Shown piece after piece: positions 48,472 through 57,713 of a stretch of DNA of 64,000 bases (within the stretch, counting starts at the first letter, position 1; each line of letters begins with the position of its first letter). This DNA comes from Corynebacterium sp. BD556 (GTDB taxonomy: Bacteria; Actinomycetota; Actinomycetes; Mycobacteriales; Mycobacteriaceae). The notes beneath the pieces are model-generated. The model did no database searches, had not been told where the DNA came from, and was given only the letters and a program-made list of their open reading frames with translations. The stretch is from positions 744,001 to 808,000 of the forward strand of contig NZ_CP141643.1 in NCBI RefSeq assembly GCF_038452275.1. Direction: 5' to 3'. Made by a program: the position numbers and the translations under genes.

Positions 48472-50097
48472 GTGATACCGCGCAGAAACGCCTTCCTCTC
48501 AGTGTTGCCCCGCATGGGTCGGGCAGGGTCGCGTTCCTCAAAGCTTCATCAGCGCACGCTTGACGACGCCCACCTCACCCTCCCCACCATCAGCGAGGTT
48601 AACCGCTTTTCTCTCTTGCGTTGGCTGGGCCTCGTCGGGACACTGCTGATGGGCTTAGGCGGTCTGGGCGCAGGCGCACTTCCGGTGGTTGGAAACCCCT
48701 ATAAAGATCTGCCCGGTGGAGCCTTCATGGGCCGGATGCTGCAGACATCTTCCTCACTAGTGTTGTTGGGGACCGGCCTGCTCGTTACCGCCTGGTTGCT
48801 GATGGGGCCTTTCGTGGGGGCGGGCAAACAACGCGCTCGCGTGGACACCCCGGTGCTTATCCGCACGCTTATCGCCTGGGTCATCCCCCTGTTTTTTACC
48901 GCTCCTTTGTTTACCCAGGACATCTACTCTTATCTCGCGCAGGGGTCGATTGTGCGCCAAGGCTTGGACCCCTATTCGGCTGGCCCGGTGGAAATCCTCG
49001 GCGCCGAAAATCACCTGGCCCGCTCCGTACCTTTCATCTGGGCACACTCCCCCTCCCCGTATGGTCCGGTTGCTTTGGGTGTAGCCGCGCTGATTTCAAA
49101 GCTGACCGGCGATTCTATTCTTCTTGGCGTCTTAGCGCACCGCGCTGTTTCCTTGTGCGGGATCGCCGCGGCGACGTGGGCGGTCATTGCGCTGGCGCGC
49201 CGCTGCGACATCTCGCGGCCAACAGCGATCTGGCTGGGGATCCTCAACCCGCTGACGGTTCTGCACCTCATCGGGGGAATCCACAACGAAGCCTTGTTGC
49301 TCGGGCTGGTTTTGGTCGGCCTGGAGCTAGGGTTAAAGGGGCTGGAACGTATATCCTCCCAGCCTGCCAGTGGGTGGGGCCTACTTATTTCGTCCGGAGC
49401 CCTCATAGCGTGCGGCGGCATGGTGAAGGTGACGGGTTTTATCGCCCTCGGATTCGTGGGTATGGCAACCGCCCGCCACCTGGAACCGCGGCTGCACCGA
49501 TGGGCTTTGCCCGCGGCAGCAGCCTTCCAGATAGCCGTGTTAGTTGCCGCTATAGCTGCGGCAACTGTCGCCACGGGAATCGGCCTCGGGTGGATCACTG
49601 GCCAAGGTGGTGCCGCCACCATCCGTAGCTGGTTGTCAGTGACCACCGACATTGGCATCACTGCTGGTTTTCTCGGCTCCCTGCTGGGGCTCGGGGACCA
49701 CACGGAGGCCACGATGGTTGTCACGCGAAGCGTTGGACTCGCCATTGCATTGGCTTTTATGGTGCGTCTCTTATGGGCAACGTATAGAGGCACCATTCAC
49801 CCCGTCGGTGGGTTAGGAGTCTCCACTGTCGTCCTCGTAATTCTTTTCCCCGTTGTGCACCCGTGGTATGCGCTGTGGGCGATTCTCCCGCTGGCTGCGT
49901 GGGCCAACCGTTTCGCCTTCCGGGCCGGCGTTGCCCTGTATTCCGCCGTCTTTAGTTTCCTCGTTCTCCCCCGGGGCCTCGCTTTGTCTGCGGCCACGAT
50001 CGCAACTATCTACATCAGCGCGGCCGTGGCTTATCTTCTTCTCGCCGGAGCAGCGTGGTGGTGGTACAAACGCGCCGGGCGGCGAATCCTCAACTAA
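48472..50097 (+). CDS. mptB: Alpha-(1->6)-mannopyranosyltransferase, MptB-like (GT-C)
   Basis: This polytopic GT-C polyprenyl-phosphomannose-dependent mannosyltransferase (541 residues, about 12-13 membrane helices) starts the alpha-1,6-mannan core of lipomannan/LAM. The acidic first periplasmic loop is FTQDIYSYLAQGSIVRQGLD followed by PYSAGP. The LNPLTVLHLIGGIHNEALL region and the absence of a signal peptide also fit. GTG 48472 is used; ATG 48514 is possible. Position beside sufR is as I remember in C. glutamicum, where this gene was named mptB. Confidence 0.9.
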   Translation: MIPRRNAFLSVLPRMGRAGSRSSKLHQRTLDDAHLTLPTISEVNRFSLLRWLGLVGTLLMGLGGLGAGALPVVGNPYKDLPGGAFMGRMLQTSSSLVLLGTGLLVTAWLLMGPFVGAGKQRARVDTPVLIRTLIAWVIPLFFTAPLFTQDIYSYLAQGSIVRQGLDPYSAGPVEILGAENHLARSVPFIWAHSPSPYGPVALGVAALISKLTGDSILLGVLAHRAVSLCGIAAATWAVIALARRCDISRPTAIWLGILNPLTVLHLIGGIHNEALLLGLVLVGLELGLKGLERISSQPASGWGLLISSGALIACGGMVKVTGFIALGFVGMATARHLEPRLHRWALPAAAAFQIAVLVAAIAAATVATGIGLGWITGQGGAATIRSWLSVTTDIGITAGFLGSLLGLGDHTEATMVVTRSVGLAIALAFMVRLLWATYRGTIHPVGGLGVSTVVLVILFPVVHPWYALWAILPLAAWANRFAFRAGVALYSAVFSFLVLPRGLALSAATIATIYISAAVAYLLLAGAAWWWYKRAGRRILN

Positions 50098-50132
50098 CCA
50101 AACTCACCATCCAAAACACTTCTCTGAGCGTC

Positions 50133-50138
50133 TAGACT
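50133..50138 (+). promoter_or_regulatory. Putative -10 for a leaderless ABC ATPase mRNA
   Basis: TAGACT ends 8 nt before the ATG at 50147, and there is no ribosome site between them, which matches the spacing of leaderless transcripts common in corynebacteria. No good -35 is seen. Confidence 0.45.
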
Positions 50139-50146
50139 CGACGGCT

Positions 50147-51106
50147 ATGGCTACAACTTTCGGTGGAGCAAAAGGGTCGGAATCGAAGGCAGCATTGGTC
50201 GTCGATAACGTCGTCAAGCGCTTCGGCGACGTCACAGCCGTCGACGGCCTCAGTTTCAGCGTGGACAAAGGAACAATCCTAGCCCTGCTCGGGCCGAACG
50301 GCGCCGGAAAAACCACCACAGTGGAAATGTGCGAAGGCTTCGCTTCCCCTACCTCCGGGCACATTCGAGTCCTCGGGCTCGACCCCGCAACCAAACCCGA
50401 AGCGGTCCGCGAACGCATCGGAATCATGCTCCAAGGCGGGGGATCTTACTCCGGCATCACCGTGCGTGACATGCTTAAACTATCCGCTTCCTACAACGAG
50501 GACCCGCACGACCCCGAGTGGCTCATCGAACTACTTGGGCTCGGCGGTGTACAAAAGACCACCTACCGCAGGCTTTCCGGAGGGCAGAAGCAACGCCTCT
50601 CCCTCGCTTTAGCCCTCATTAGTCGCCCAGAACTCGTGTTCCTCGACGAGCCCACGGCCGGCATGGACGCGCAATCTCGCCTGGCAGTGTGGGACATCAT
50701 TTCCGCGCTCAAACGCGACGGAGTAACAGTCCTGTTAACCACTCACCTCATGGACGAGGCTGAGTCCCTCGCTGACAAGGTGGTCATCATGGATAAGGGA
50801 AAAGTCGTGGCGAAAGGCAGCCCCTCCGAGCTGACTTCTGATGATCGCTTTCCACTGCTGTCTGTAGAAACCGCCGAAGCGCTCGACGTAGCTGCTTTAA
50901 ACCTGGCGCTTGAGCGCTTCGGGGCGCAGGCCGAAGTACCACGTCCGCTGCATTATCGCGTCCTTGGCACCGCAGCACCTGACGTTATTGCCGCTTTCAC
51001 CGCCGAAGCAGCAGCACAACACGTCCAGATTCGGGAGCTTGGGGTCACCCACCGCAACCTCGAAGACGTTTTCCTCGACATCACCGGACGCGAACTTAGG
51101 AGCTGA
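50147..51106 (+). CDS. ABC transporter ATP-binding protein (ABC-2 type exporter)
   Basis: This 319-residue DrrA-like ATPase has Walker A LLGPNGAGKTTTVEM, Q-loop IGIMLQGGG, signature RLSGGQKQRLSLALAL, and Walker B LVFLDEPTAGMD with the H-switch LLTTHLMDEAE. The C-terminal 90 residues form an accessory domain ending VTHRNLEDVFLDITGREL. It starts 49 bp after mptB and 5 bp before its permease. The pair precedes ctaA, as in C. glutamicum. Substrate unknown; a link to heme or envelope lipids is only positional. Confidence 0.93.
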   Translation: MATTFGGAKGSESKAALVVDNVVKRFGDVTAVDGLSFSVDKGTILALLGPNGAGKTTTVEMCEGFASPTSGHIRVLGLDPATKPEAVRERIGIMLQGGGSYSGITVRDMLKLSASYNEDPHDPEWLIELLGLGGVQKTTYRRLSGGQKQRLSLALALISRPELVFLDEPTAGMDAQSRLAVWDIISALKRDGVTVLLTTHLMDEAESLADKVVIMDKGKVVAKGSPSELTSDDRFPLLSVETAEALDVAALNLALERFGAQAEVPRPLHYRVLGTAAPDVIAAFTAEAAAQHVQIRELGVTHRNLEDVFLDITGRELRS

Positions 51107-51111
51107 TAAAA

Positions 51112-51894
51112 ATGAGCACCACACACACGAACGCACGCATCAAGCCCGGTACCTTCACGCCGCGCCCCAAACGCGCCCCCGTTGCGCGTATGGTCGCCGC
51201 CCAGGGCCGCATTGAAGCAAAGCTGATGCTGCGCCACGGTGAGCAGCTCCTTTTAAACATCCTCGTTCCCGCCGCCATCTTGATCGCCTCAGCGAAACTC
51301 ACCATCGCCGGCACAGGCTTCGAGCTGGATCGGATCGTGCCGATGGTCTTTGCCGTCGCCGCGAGCAGCGCCGGGTTTACCGGCCAAGCGATTTCGCTGG
51401 CTTTTGACCGCCGTTACGGCGCCCTCAAACGCACGGGCGCTTCGGGGGTGCCTGCCTGGACCATCATTGCCGGAAAAATCCTCGGCGTGCTCGCCACCGT
51501 CGCCGTCCAAATCCTCGCTTTGGGGGCGCTGGCGCTACTTATCGGCTGGAGTGTCACCCCAGCGGGGGCCTTCGCCGGCTTAGCCTGCCTGCTCATAGGG
51601 GTGGCAACCTTTAGTGCGCTGGGTTTACTCATGGGCGGCTCACTAAGCTCCGAAACAGTTCTCGCCCTAGCCAACCTTGTATGGTTGATTCTCATGGGCG
51701 CTGTCGGCTGGGTGGTGTACTCCGGCGACATCTCCGCGGCCGGGTGGTACAACGCGGTGCCCACGGTGGCGCTCGCCGGGGCGCTCAGTCAATCCTTCGC
51801 TTTGGTCTTTCACCCAGGAGCGTGGATTTCGCTGGCGCTGTGGGCCTTGGGCGCAGTCGCCGGAACGCTACGCTGGTTCCGCTTTGACGGCTGA
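51112..51894 (+). CDS. ABC-2 type transporter permease
   Basis: The 260-residue membrane protein has six predicted helices (including LLLNILVPAAILIASA, ILGVLATVAVQILALGALAL, LACLLIGVATFSALGLLMGG, ISLALWALGAVAGTL). A basic N-terminal tail faces the cytoplasm. FDRRYGALKRTGASGVP is the coupling-helix region usual for ABC-2 permeases. It is coupled to the upstream ATPase gene. Confidence 0.9.
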   Translation: MSTTHTNARIKPGTFTPRPKRAPVARMVAAQGRIEAKLMLRHGEQLLLNILVPAAILIASAKLTIAGTGFELDRIVPMVFAVAASSAGFTGQAISLAFDRRYGALKRTGASGVPAWTIIAGKILGVLATVAVQILALGALALLIGWSVTPAGAFAGLACLLIGVATFSALGLLMGGSLSSETVLALANLVWLILMGAVGWVVYSGDISAAGWYNAVPTVALAGALSQSFALVFHPGAWISLALWALGAVAGTLRWFRFDG

Positions 51895-51976
51895 GCACGA
51901 GATCTGAAGATTTGCATCACCGTGGTTTAAGCTATGAATCGAACAAAAGTTGCATAAGGAAGGTTGCAGGTCCAAC

Positions 51977-52951
51977 GTGAGCACCACGACCCATTCATCC
52001 TCCCCAGAGCACGCGGCTCTAGGACAACGCGCTGGCCGCTTCGGCTGGTGGACGAACCCAACTCTTGCGCAGCAACGCATCTTGGGCATGCTGCTGCTCA
52101 TTGGGCAAGGCGCGATCACAGTCACCGGATCCTTGGTGCGAGTCACAGGCTCCGGCCTGGGATGCGACACGTGGCCGCTTTGCCACGAGGGCTCTCTTAC
52201 CCCGGTCGCGGGCGCCGCGCCGTGGATTCACCAGGCCATCGAATTTGGCAACCGACTCCTCGCATTGGTGCTAGCGGCGCTGGCCATTCTCGTTGTCAAC
52301 GCGGTGTTGCGCGCGAAGCGACGCTCCGAAATCAAACGGCTGGCAATCATTTCTTTGGCCGGAATCGTCCTCCAAGCGGTCATCGGCGGCATCTCTGTGC
52401 GCGTTCAACTCAACTGGTGGGCGGTTGCTCTCCACTTTTTGCCTTCAATGATCCTGGTGTGGGTCGCTGGGCTGCTCTACATGCGCCTCGCTGAACCTGA
52501 CGATACCTCCCCCACCCAGCGTTACAGCTCCCACGCTCGATTTTTAACGGTAGTTGCTGCCGTAGCGATGTCGCTGGTGCTGGTTACCGGCACCATGGTC
52601 ACAGGTTCCGGACCGCACTCTGGTGATGCAGGGGTGGGCATGGAGGGACGTCTGCAAATGGACACTCGCATGCTCGTCTACGTTCACGCGACCTGCATGT
52701 ATATCTACCTTTTGGCAACAGCAGCCGCCTCTCTCCTGCTGCGCCGCACGAAGGCGCCGCAGGACGCGCAGCGCACAGCCTTGGTTCTTATCGCGATGAT
52801 CTTTGTCCAGTGGGCGATTGGCGTAACTCAGTACTACTTGGGTGTGCCCCGCTGGACGATTCCGGCGCACATCGCAATGTCATCTCTCGTCGTGGCCTTC
52901 AACTCCTTCCTCTACGCGCACGCCAAACGGCGCTTGCCGACGCTTACCTAA
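51977..52951 (+). CDS. ctaA: Heme A synthase CtaA (COX15 family)
   Basis: This membrane enzyme oxidises heme O to heme A for the aa3 cytochrome oxidase. The 324-residue protein has eight helices. Heme-ligand histidines are in IHQAIEFGNR, ALHFLPSMI, YVHATCMYIY and IPAHIAMSS. VTGSLVRVTGSGLGCDTWP and LCHEG carry the conserved extracytoplasmic Cys pair. GTG 51977 is chosen with AAGGAAGG upstream; a TTG at 51950 is unlikely as it lies ahead of that site. Confidence 0.93.
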   Translation: MSTTTHSSSPEHAALGQRAGRFGWWTNPTLAQQRILGMLLLIGQGAITVTGSLVRVTGSGLGCDTWPLCHEGSLTPVAGAAPWIHQAIEFGNRLLALVLAALAILVVNAVLRAKRRSEIKRLAIISLAGIVLQAVIGGISVRVQLNWWAVALHFLPSMILVWVAGLLYMRLAEPDDTSPTQRYSSHARFLTVVAAVAMSLVLVTGTMVTGSGPHSGDAGVGMEGRLQMDTRMLVYVHATCMYIYLLATAAASLLLRRTKAPQDAQRTALVLIAMIFVQWAIGVTQYYLGVPRWTIPAHIAMSSLVVAFNSFLYAHAKRRLPTLT

Positions 52952-53181
52952 CCCCCCCTTCCCCTCCGTTGGGCGTGTTCAGGCGATTGCCCTTGCCTGC
53001 TTCTGCACGAAATTTCTGCCCTCGGCTTTGGCTTTTTGGCGGGCGAGACAACGAGCCAGCAACGCGCACAACACGGATGTATTCGGGGTCAATAAAGCGG
53101 TCAAGGTTTAGGGTTGAAAAATACAACTATCGTCGCGGAGTGCCTTAACCATCTCGTTCACACAAGCTGGTGGAGCGCGTC
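52952..53181. other. Intergenic region between convergent ctaA and ctaB
   Basis: These 230 bp hold no recognisable gene. A short leftward open frame at 52944-53126 would need a TTG start without a ribosome site, and matches no family I know. No strong terminator hairpin is seen for either flanking gene. Confidence 0.45.
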
Positions 53182-54093
53182 TTAAAGCAATTGCGACAGC
53201 GTTTGCCAGCCGAGCACCGCATCCACCGACAAGGCTAAGAACAGTGCAGCTAGGTAGTTATTCGACAAGATAAAAAGCTTCAAAGGTTTGACGTCGATTC
53301 CGCGCTTGACGTCGTTGTGCAATTTCGTCGCCACGGCAAGGAACGCCGCACCGGATGCAAGGGCAACGACAAGATAAATCCAGGACGCCGCCGGAACCAA
53401 CAAAAGTGAAGTCCCGACCGTGACCCACGAGTAGATGAGGATTTGGCGGGTGGTTTCTGCTGGAGAGGCCACCACGGGCAACATCGGAACATTGACTCGC
53501 GCGTAGTCTTCGCGATACTTCATCGCCAGGGCCCAGGTGTGAGGCGGGGTCCAGAAGAAGATGATGAGGAACATCACGATGGCCTGCCACCAGCGGTCCG
53601 GGGAGCCGTCGTGGACGTTGTCGCGGATCACTGCCCACCCCACCAACACCGGCATGCACCCTGCTGCCCCGCCCCAGATGACGTTTTGCCACGTGCGCCG
53701 CTTCAACCACTTCGTGTAAATGAAGATGTAGAACCAGTTAGTCAAAATGATAAAGAAGGCCGCTAGCCAGGACTTACACAAGAATCCAAGCCACAGAACG
53801 CTCAAGACCAACAGCGCCCAAGCAAACACCGCGGCACGCTTCTTAGTCACCTTGGCGCGAACCAAGGGGCGGGCTCTGGTGCGTCCCATTTTCTGGTCGA
53901 TGTCATAATCCGCGACCATGTTGAAGGTGTTGGCGGCTCCGGCGCCCATCCATCCCCCGAGCAGCGTCCCAAGAATAAGCCACACATTGACGCTGCCGCG
54001 GTCCGCCTGCAGCATGGCCGGGATCGCCGCGACGAGAAGGAGCTCAATGACCCTCGGCTTCGTCAGCGCAAAATAGGCCTTGATGGTCTCCAA
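53182..54093 (-). CDS. ctaB: Protoheme IX farnesyltransferase (heme O synthase) CtaB
   Basis: This UbiA-family prenyltransferase converts heme B to heme O. The 303-residue polytopic protein shows [20 protein letters not shown], the first Asp-rich motif [20 protein letters not shown] and the second block [19 protein letters not shown]. The start is TTG 54093: GGAGG lies 7 nt upstream and the resulting N-terminus [15 protein letters not shown] matches the family. The frame remains open to 54315, but the extra 74 residues are unlike CtaB. It is convergent with ctaA and divergent from tkt. Confidence 0.92.
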   Translation of the reverse strand: METIKAYFALTKPRVIELLLVAAIPAMLQADRGSVNVWLILGTLLGGWMGAGAANTFNMVADYDIDQKMGRTRARPLVRAKVTKKRAAVFAWALLVLSVLWLGFLCKSWLAAFFIILTNWFYIFIYTKWLKRRTWQNVIWGGAAGCMPVLVGWAVIRDNVHDGSPDRWWQAIVMFLIIFFWTPPHTWALAMKYREDYARVNVPMLPVVASPAETTRQILIYSWVTVGTSLLLVPAASWIYLVVALASGAAFLAVATKLHNDVKRGIDVKPLKLFILSNNYLAALFLALSVDAVLGWQTLSQLL

Positions 54094-54469
54094 AAATCTT
54101 CCTCCACACAAAAACTCAAAGAACCCGGGGCCCGGGTCCAGCGCTTCCGCTTTGCTCGCACAGCTCGGCATTGAAGGCGCGTTAGTCTCGCACGTTAGTT
54201 GTCGGCGCGCGGCCGGGGAAAGTTCCGCACATTCGCCGCTGAAATCAATCCTTTGGACGATGGTAGCGCCCGCACCGCCTCCGGAGGTAATTGAACACGC
54301 GCCAACTTCGAGCAAAACAAAACACCATCTGACCCAAAGGCGGTGCTGTGAAACACATCGACAAGCAAATGATTAGGCTGGTTTCCCAAAGGCGGTCAGG
54401 AGGCTGCACTTTCGGGTGCTTCCACTGATGCCCCCAGACCAATGAGCGAAAACGTGAAGTGAGGAAATT
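54094..54469. other. Divergent ctaB-tkt regulatory region
   Basis: These 376 bp contain no gene. A GC palindrome ACCCGGG-G-CCCGGGT lies at 54123-54137. The 12-bp sequence CCCAAAGGCGGT occurs twice in the same orientation, at 54333-54344 and 54385-54396 (52 bp apart), between the two promoters. GTGAGGA before the tkt GTG is its ribosome site. Confidence 0.55.
54333..54396 (+). repeat. Pair of 12-bp direct repeats upstream of tkt
   Basis: CCCAAAGGCGGT is repeated exactly at 54333-54344 and 54385-54396, about 75-135 bp upstream of the tkt start. A 52-bp period is close to five helical turns, so bound proteins would lie on the same DNA face. Confidence 0.6.
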
Positions 54470-56581
54470 GTGAGCCTGTCCCCCGAACTTGCTGCGATGA
54501 CTGTACGCAACTACCCGGACGATTGGACAGAGGCGGACACTCGCGCGGTCGATACTGCCCGTGTACTCGCCGCTGATGCCGTAGAAAACTGCGGTTCGGG
54601 CCACCCCGGTGCCGCGATGTCGCTCGCCCCGCTGGCCTACACCTTGTATCAGCGGGTGATGAACCTTGACCCAACGGACCGCCACTGGGTCGGCCGTGAC
54701 CGCTTTGTTCTGTCCAACGGGCACTCCTCTTTGACGCAGTACGTTCAGCTCTACCTCGGTGGTTTCGGCCTCGAATTGCAGGATCTGAAGGATCTGCGCA
54801 CCTGGGGTTCGAAGACACCTGGCCACCCGGAGTTCAACCACACTGACCACGTGGAGATCACTACTGGCCCGCTCGGCCAGGGACTGGCTTCCGCCGTGGG
54901 GATGGCGATGGCGGCGCGGCGCGAACGCGGCCTCTACGACCCGACGGCACCTGCTGGCGAGTCCCCTTTCGACCACTTCATCTACGTCATTGCCGGCGAC
55001 GGCTGCCTTCAAGAAGGCGTCACCGCTGAGGCTAGCTCCCTGGCCGGCACCCAACAACTGGGCAATCTGATCCTGTTTTGGGACGATAACCGTATTTCGA
55101 TCGAGGATGACACACGAATCGCCTTTACCGAAGACGTGATGAAGCGTTACGAGGCCTACGGGTGGCAGACCTTGACCGTGGAATCCGGCGAAGACATCGT
55201 CGCCATTGAAAGGGCCGTGGCGCAAGCAAAAGCGGAGACTCAGCGGCCCACCATCGTGCGCGTCAAGACCGTTATTGGCTACCCCGCTCCGAACATGCAG
55301 AACACGGGTGCAGTTCACGGTGCGGCGTTGGGCGCCGCAGAAATCGCTGAGGTAAAAAAGCAGCTCGACTTCGACCCGGAGAAGAATTTCCCCATCGAAG
55401 ACGACATCATCGCCCACACCCGCAAGCTGGTGCAGCGCGCTGCTGCGAAGCGAGCTGCGTGGGACGAGAAGTTCGAGGCTTGGGCGAAAGCGAACCCGGA
55501 GAACAAGGCTCTGCTCGATCGTTTGAGTGCCCGTGAACTGCCGGAAGGTTGGGACTCAAATTTGCCTACGTGGGATGCTGATGAAAAGGGCTTAGCTACC
55601 CGCAAAGCTTCCGAGGCTGTCATCCAGGCCGCCGCGGCGGCGCTGCCTGAGATGTGGGGTGGCTCTGCTGACCTGGCCGGATCCAACAACACCTTGATCA
55701 AGGGCGCTTCCTCCTTCGGCCCGGAGGACATCACAACCAATATGTTTAACGCCCAGCCTTATGGTCGCAACCTGCATTTCGGTGTGCGCGAGCATGCCAT
55801 GGGTGCCGTCATGAACGGGATTGCGCTGCATGGCGGCACCCGCGTCTACGGTGGAACCTTCCTCATCTTTTCCGAGTACCTCTACCCAGCTATCCGAGTC
55901 GCAGCCTTGTCAGGTATCGACGGCTACTACGTATTTACCCACGACTCGATCGGCCTTGGCGAGGACGGTCCTACTCATCAGCCTGTTGAAACTCTGACTG
56001 CGCTGCGCGCCATCCCGGATTTGGTGGTTGTGCGCCCCGCCGACGCCAACGAGACTGCCGCCGCGTGGAAGGCCGCTCTTGAAGGCAAGCAACAGCCCAA
56101 AGCCCTCGCCTTGTCGCGCCAGAACCTGCCGGTGCTTGAGGGGACGAAAGACAAGGCCTTCGAAGGTGTCGCCCGCGGTGCCTACGTGCTTGTCGAAGGC
56201 TCCAAGGCAACTCCCGACGTTATTCTTATGGCCACCGGTTCCGAGGTACAGTACGCTGTCGAGGCCGCGAAGTTACTCGAGGCTGAAGGTAGCGCCACCC
56301 GAGTGGTTTCCTTTCCCTCCATCGAGTGGTTTTTGGAGCAGGAGGACAGCTACATCGAGTCGGTGTTGCCCGCCGCGGTCAAAGCCCGTGTTTCTGTGGA
56401 GGCTGGCATTGCAATGCCATGGCACCGTTTCACCGGTGATCACGGCCGCAATGTTTCCCTTGAGCACTTCGGCGCTTCGGCTCCGGGCGCGGAGCTTTTC
56501 GAGCGCTTCGGTTTTACCGCCGACAACGTCGCCAAAGCTGCCCGCGAGTCCCTGTCGTCTGTCCGCAACGCTAGCAACTAA
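54470..56581 (+). CDS. tkt: Transketolase
   Basis: This thiamine-diphosphate enzyme of the non-oxidative pentose phosphate pathway has 703 residues. SGHPGAAMSLAPLAYTLY starts the catalytic core. GDGCLQEGVTAEASSLAG and LILFWDDNRISIED form the TPP/Mg motif (GDG...N), and the pyrimidine domain has FGVREHAMGAVMNGIAL. GTG 54470 follows GTGAGGA. It is the first gene of tkt-tal-zwf-opcA-pgl, all co-oriented with gaps of 13-33 bp, an operon typical of corynebacteria. Confidence 0.96.
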   Translation: MSLSPELAAMTVRNYPDDWTEADTRAVDTARVLAADAVENCGSGHPGAAMSLAPLAYTLYQRVMNLDPTDRHWVGRDRFVLSNGHSSLTQYVQLYLGGFGLELQDLKDLRTWGSKTPGHPEFNHTDHVEITTGPLGQGLASAVGMAMAARRERGLYDPTAPAGESPFDHFIYVIAGDGCLQEGVTAEASSLAGTQQLGNLILFWDDNRISIEDDTRIAFTEDVMKRYEAYGWQTLTVESGEDIVAIERAVAQAKAETQRPTIVRVKTVIGYPAPNMQNTGAVHGAALGAAEIAEVKKQLDFDPEKNFPIEDDIIAHTRKLVQRAAAKRAAWDEKFEAWAKANPENKALLDRLSARELPEGWDSNLPTWDADEKGLATRKASEAVIQAAAAALPEMWGGSADLAGSNNTLIKGASSFGPEDITTNMFNAQPYGRNLHFGVREHAMGAVMNGIALHGGTRVYGGTFLIFSEYLYPAIRVAALSGIDGYYVFTHDSIGLGEDGPTHQPVETLTALRAIPDLVVVRPADANETAAAWKAALEGKQQPKALALSRQNLPVLEGTKDKAFEGVARGAYVLVEGSKATPDVILMATGSEVQYAVEAAKLLEAEGSATRVVSFPSIEWFLEQEDSYIESVLPAAVKARVSVEAGIAMPWHRFTGDHGRNVSLEHFGASAPGAELFERFGFTADNVAKAARESLSSVRNASN

Positions 56582-56594
56582 GGACTGATTCACC

Positions 56595-57680
56595 GTGAGC
56601 TACATCGACGAACTTCTGGAGATCGGGACTTCCACCTGGCTCGACGACCTCTCCCGCGACCGCCTCACCAGCGGCAATCTTGACGCAGTTCGCGCCGAGA
56701 AGTCGGTTGTGGGAGTAACTACCAACCCGGCGATCTTTGCTAAGGCCATGTCCGCAGGCACGGCTTACGACGCCCAACTTAGCGAGTTGAAAGCGGCCGG
56801 CGCGGATGTCGACGAAGCTGTTTACGCCATGAGCGTCGAAGATGTCCGCCATGCCTGCGATGTGTTCAAAGAGGTTTATGAACGCACCGACGGCCGCGAT
56901 GGTCGCGTGTCCATCGAGGTGGACCCGCGCTTCGCCGCCGACGAGCAGCGCACCATCGAACAGGCGAAAAGGCTGTGGGAACTCGTCGACCGCGCAAACG
57001 TCATGATTAAAATTCCGGCTACCGACGAATCATTGCCTGCGATCACCGCAGCGCTCGCTTCGGGAATTTCGGTCAACGTCACCTTGATCTTTTCCGTTGA
57101 GCGCTACGCACAGGTCATCGACGCTTATAAGAAGGGCCTTGACCAGGCTGCGGCCAACGGACATGATGTCTCCACGATCCACTCCGTGGCCTCCTTTTTC
57201 GTCTCCCGCATGGATTCCGAGGTGGATAAGCGCCTAGAGACCATCGGCACCGAAGAAGCGCTGGCTCTGCGGGGCAAGGCAGGCATTGCCAACGCGCGAT
57301 TGGCGTACCAATTGTTTGTGAAGAATTTCCTACAAACGCGTGATTTGCCGGAAGGGGGCCACAAGCAGCGGCCACTGTGGGCGTCGACAAGCGTGAAAAA
57401 CCCCGATTACCCGCAAACAATGTACGTCACTGAGCTGGCCGGACCCTACACCGTCAACACGATGCCCGAGGACACCATCGACGCGGTACTCGAGCAAGGC
57501 GGCCTGCACGGCGACACGCTCACGGGGTTTGCCGGGGAAGCGAAAGAGGTATTCGACGCGCTCGAAGGCGTCGGCATCGACATGAATGATGTAGTCCAGG
57601 TGCTGGAGCGCGAGGGCGTCGAAAAGTTCGTCGACGCTTGGCAGGAACTACTCGACTCGATGCGCGAAAACCTGAAGTAA
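56595..57680 (+). CDS. tal: Transaldolase
   Basis: This 361-residue class I aldolase-type enzyme transfers dihydroxyacetone units. The Schiff-base lysine is Lys139 in [29 protein letters not shown] and [18 protein letters not shown] match the actinobacterial transaldolase subfamily. GTG 56595 is 13 bp after tkt. Confidence 0.95.
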   Translation: MSYIDELLEIGTSTWLDDLSRDRLTSGNLDAVRAEKSVVGVTTNPAIFAKAMSAGTAYDAQLSELKAAGADVDEAVYAMSVEDVRHACDVFKEVYERTDGRDGRVSIEVDPRFAADEQRTIEQAKRLWELVDRANVMIKIPATDESLPAITAALASGISVNVTLIFSVERYAQVIDAYKKGLDQAAANGHDVSTIHSVASFFVSRMDSEVDKRLETIGTEEALALRGKAGIANARLAYQLFVKNFLQTRDLPEGGHKQRPLWASTSVKNPDYPQTMYVTELAGPYTVNTMPEDTIDAVLEQGGLHGDTLTGFAGEAKEVFDALEGVGIDMNDVVQVLEREGVEKFVDAWQELLDSMRENLK

Positions 57681-57713
57681 ACACGCACCTATCACCATTG
57701 CGAGGTATTTTTC

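Noticed and set aside
52944..53126. 60-codon leftward frame between ctaA and ctaB
   Set aside because: It needs a TTG start without ribosome site and matches no family known to me; a remnant cannot be excluded, but support is too thin.
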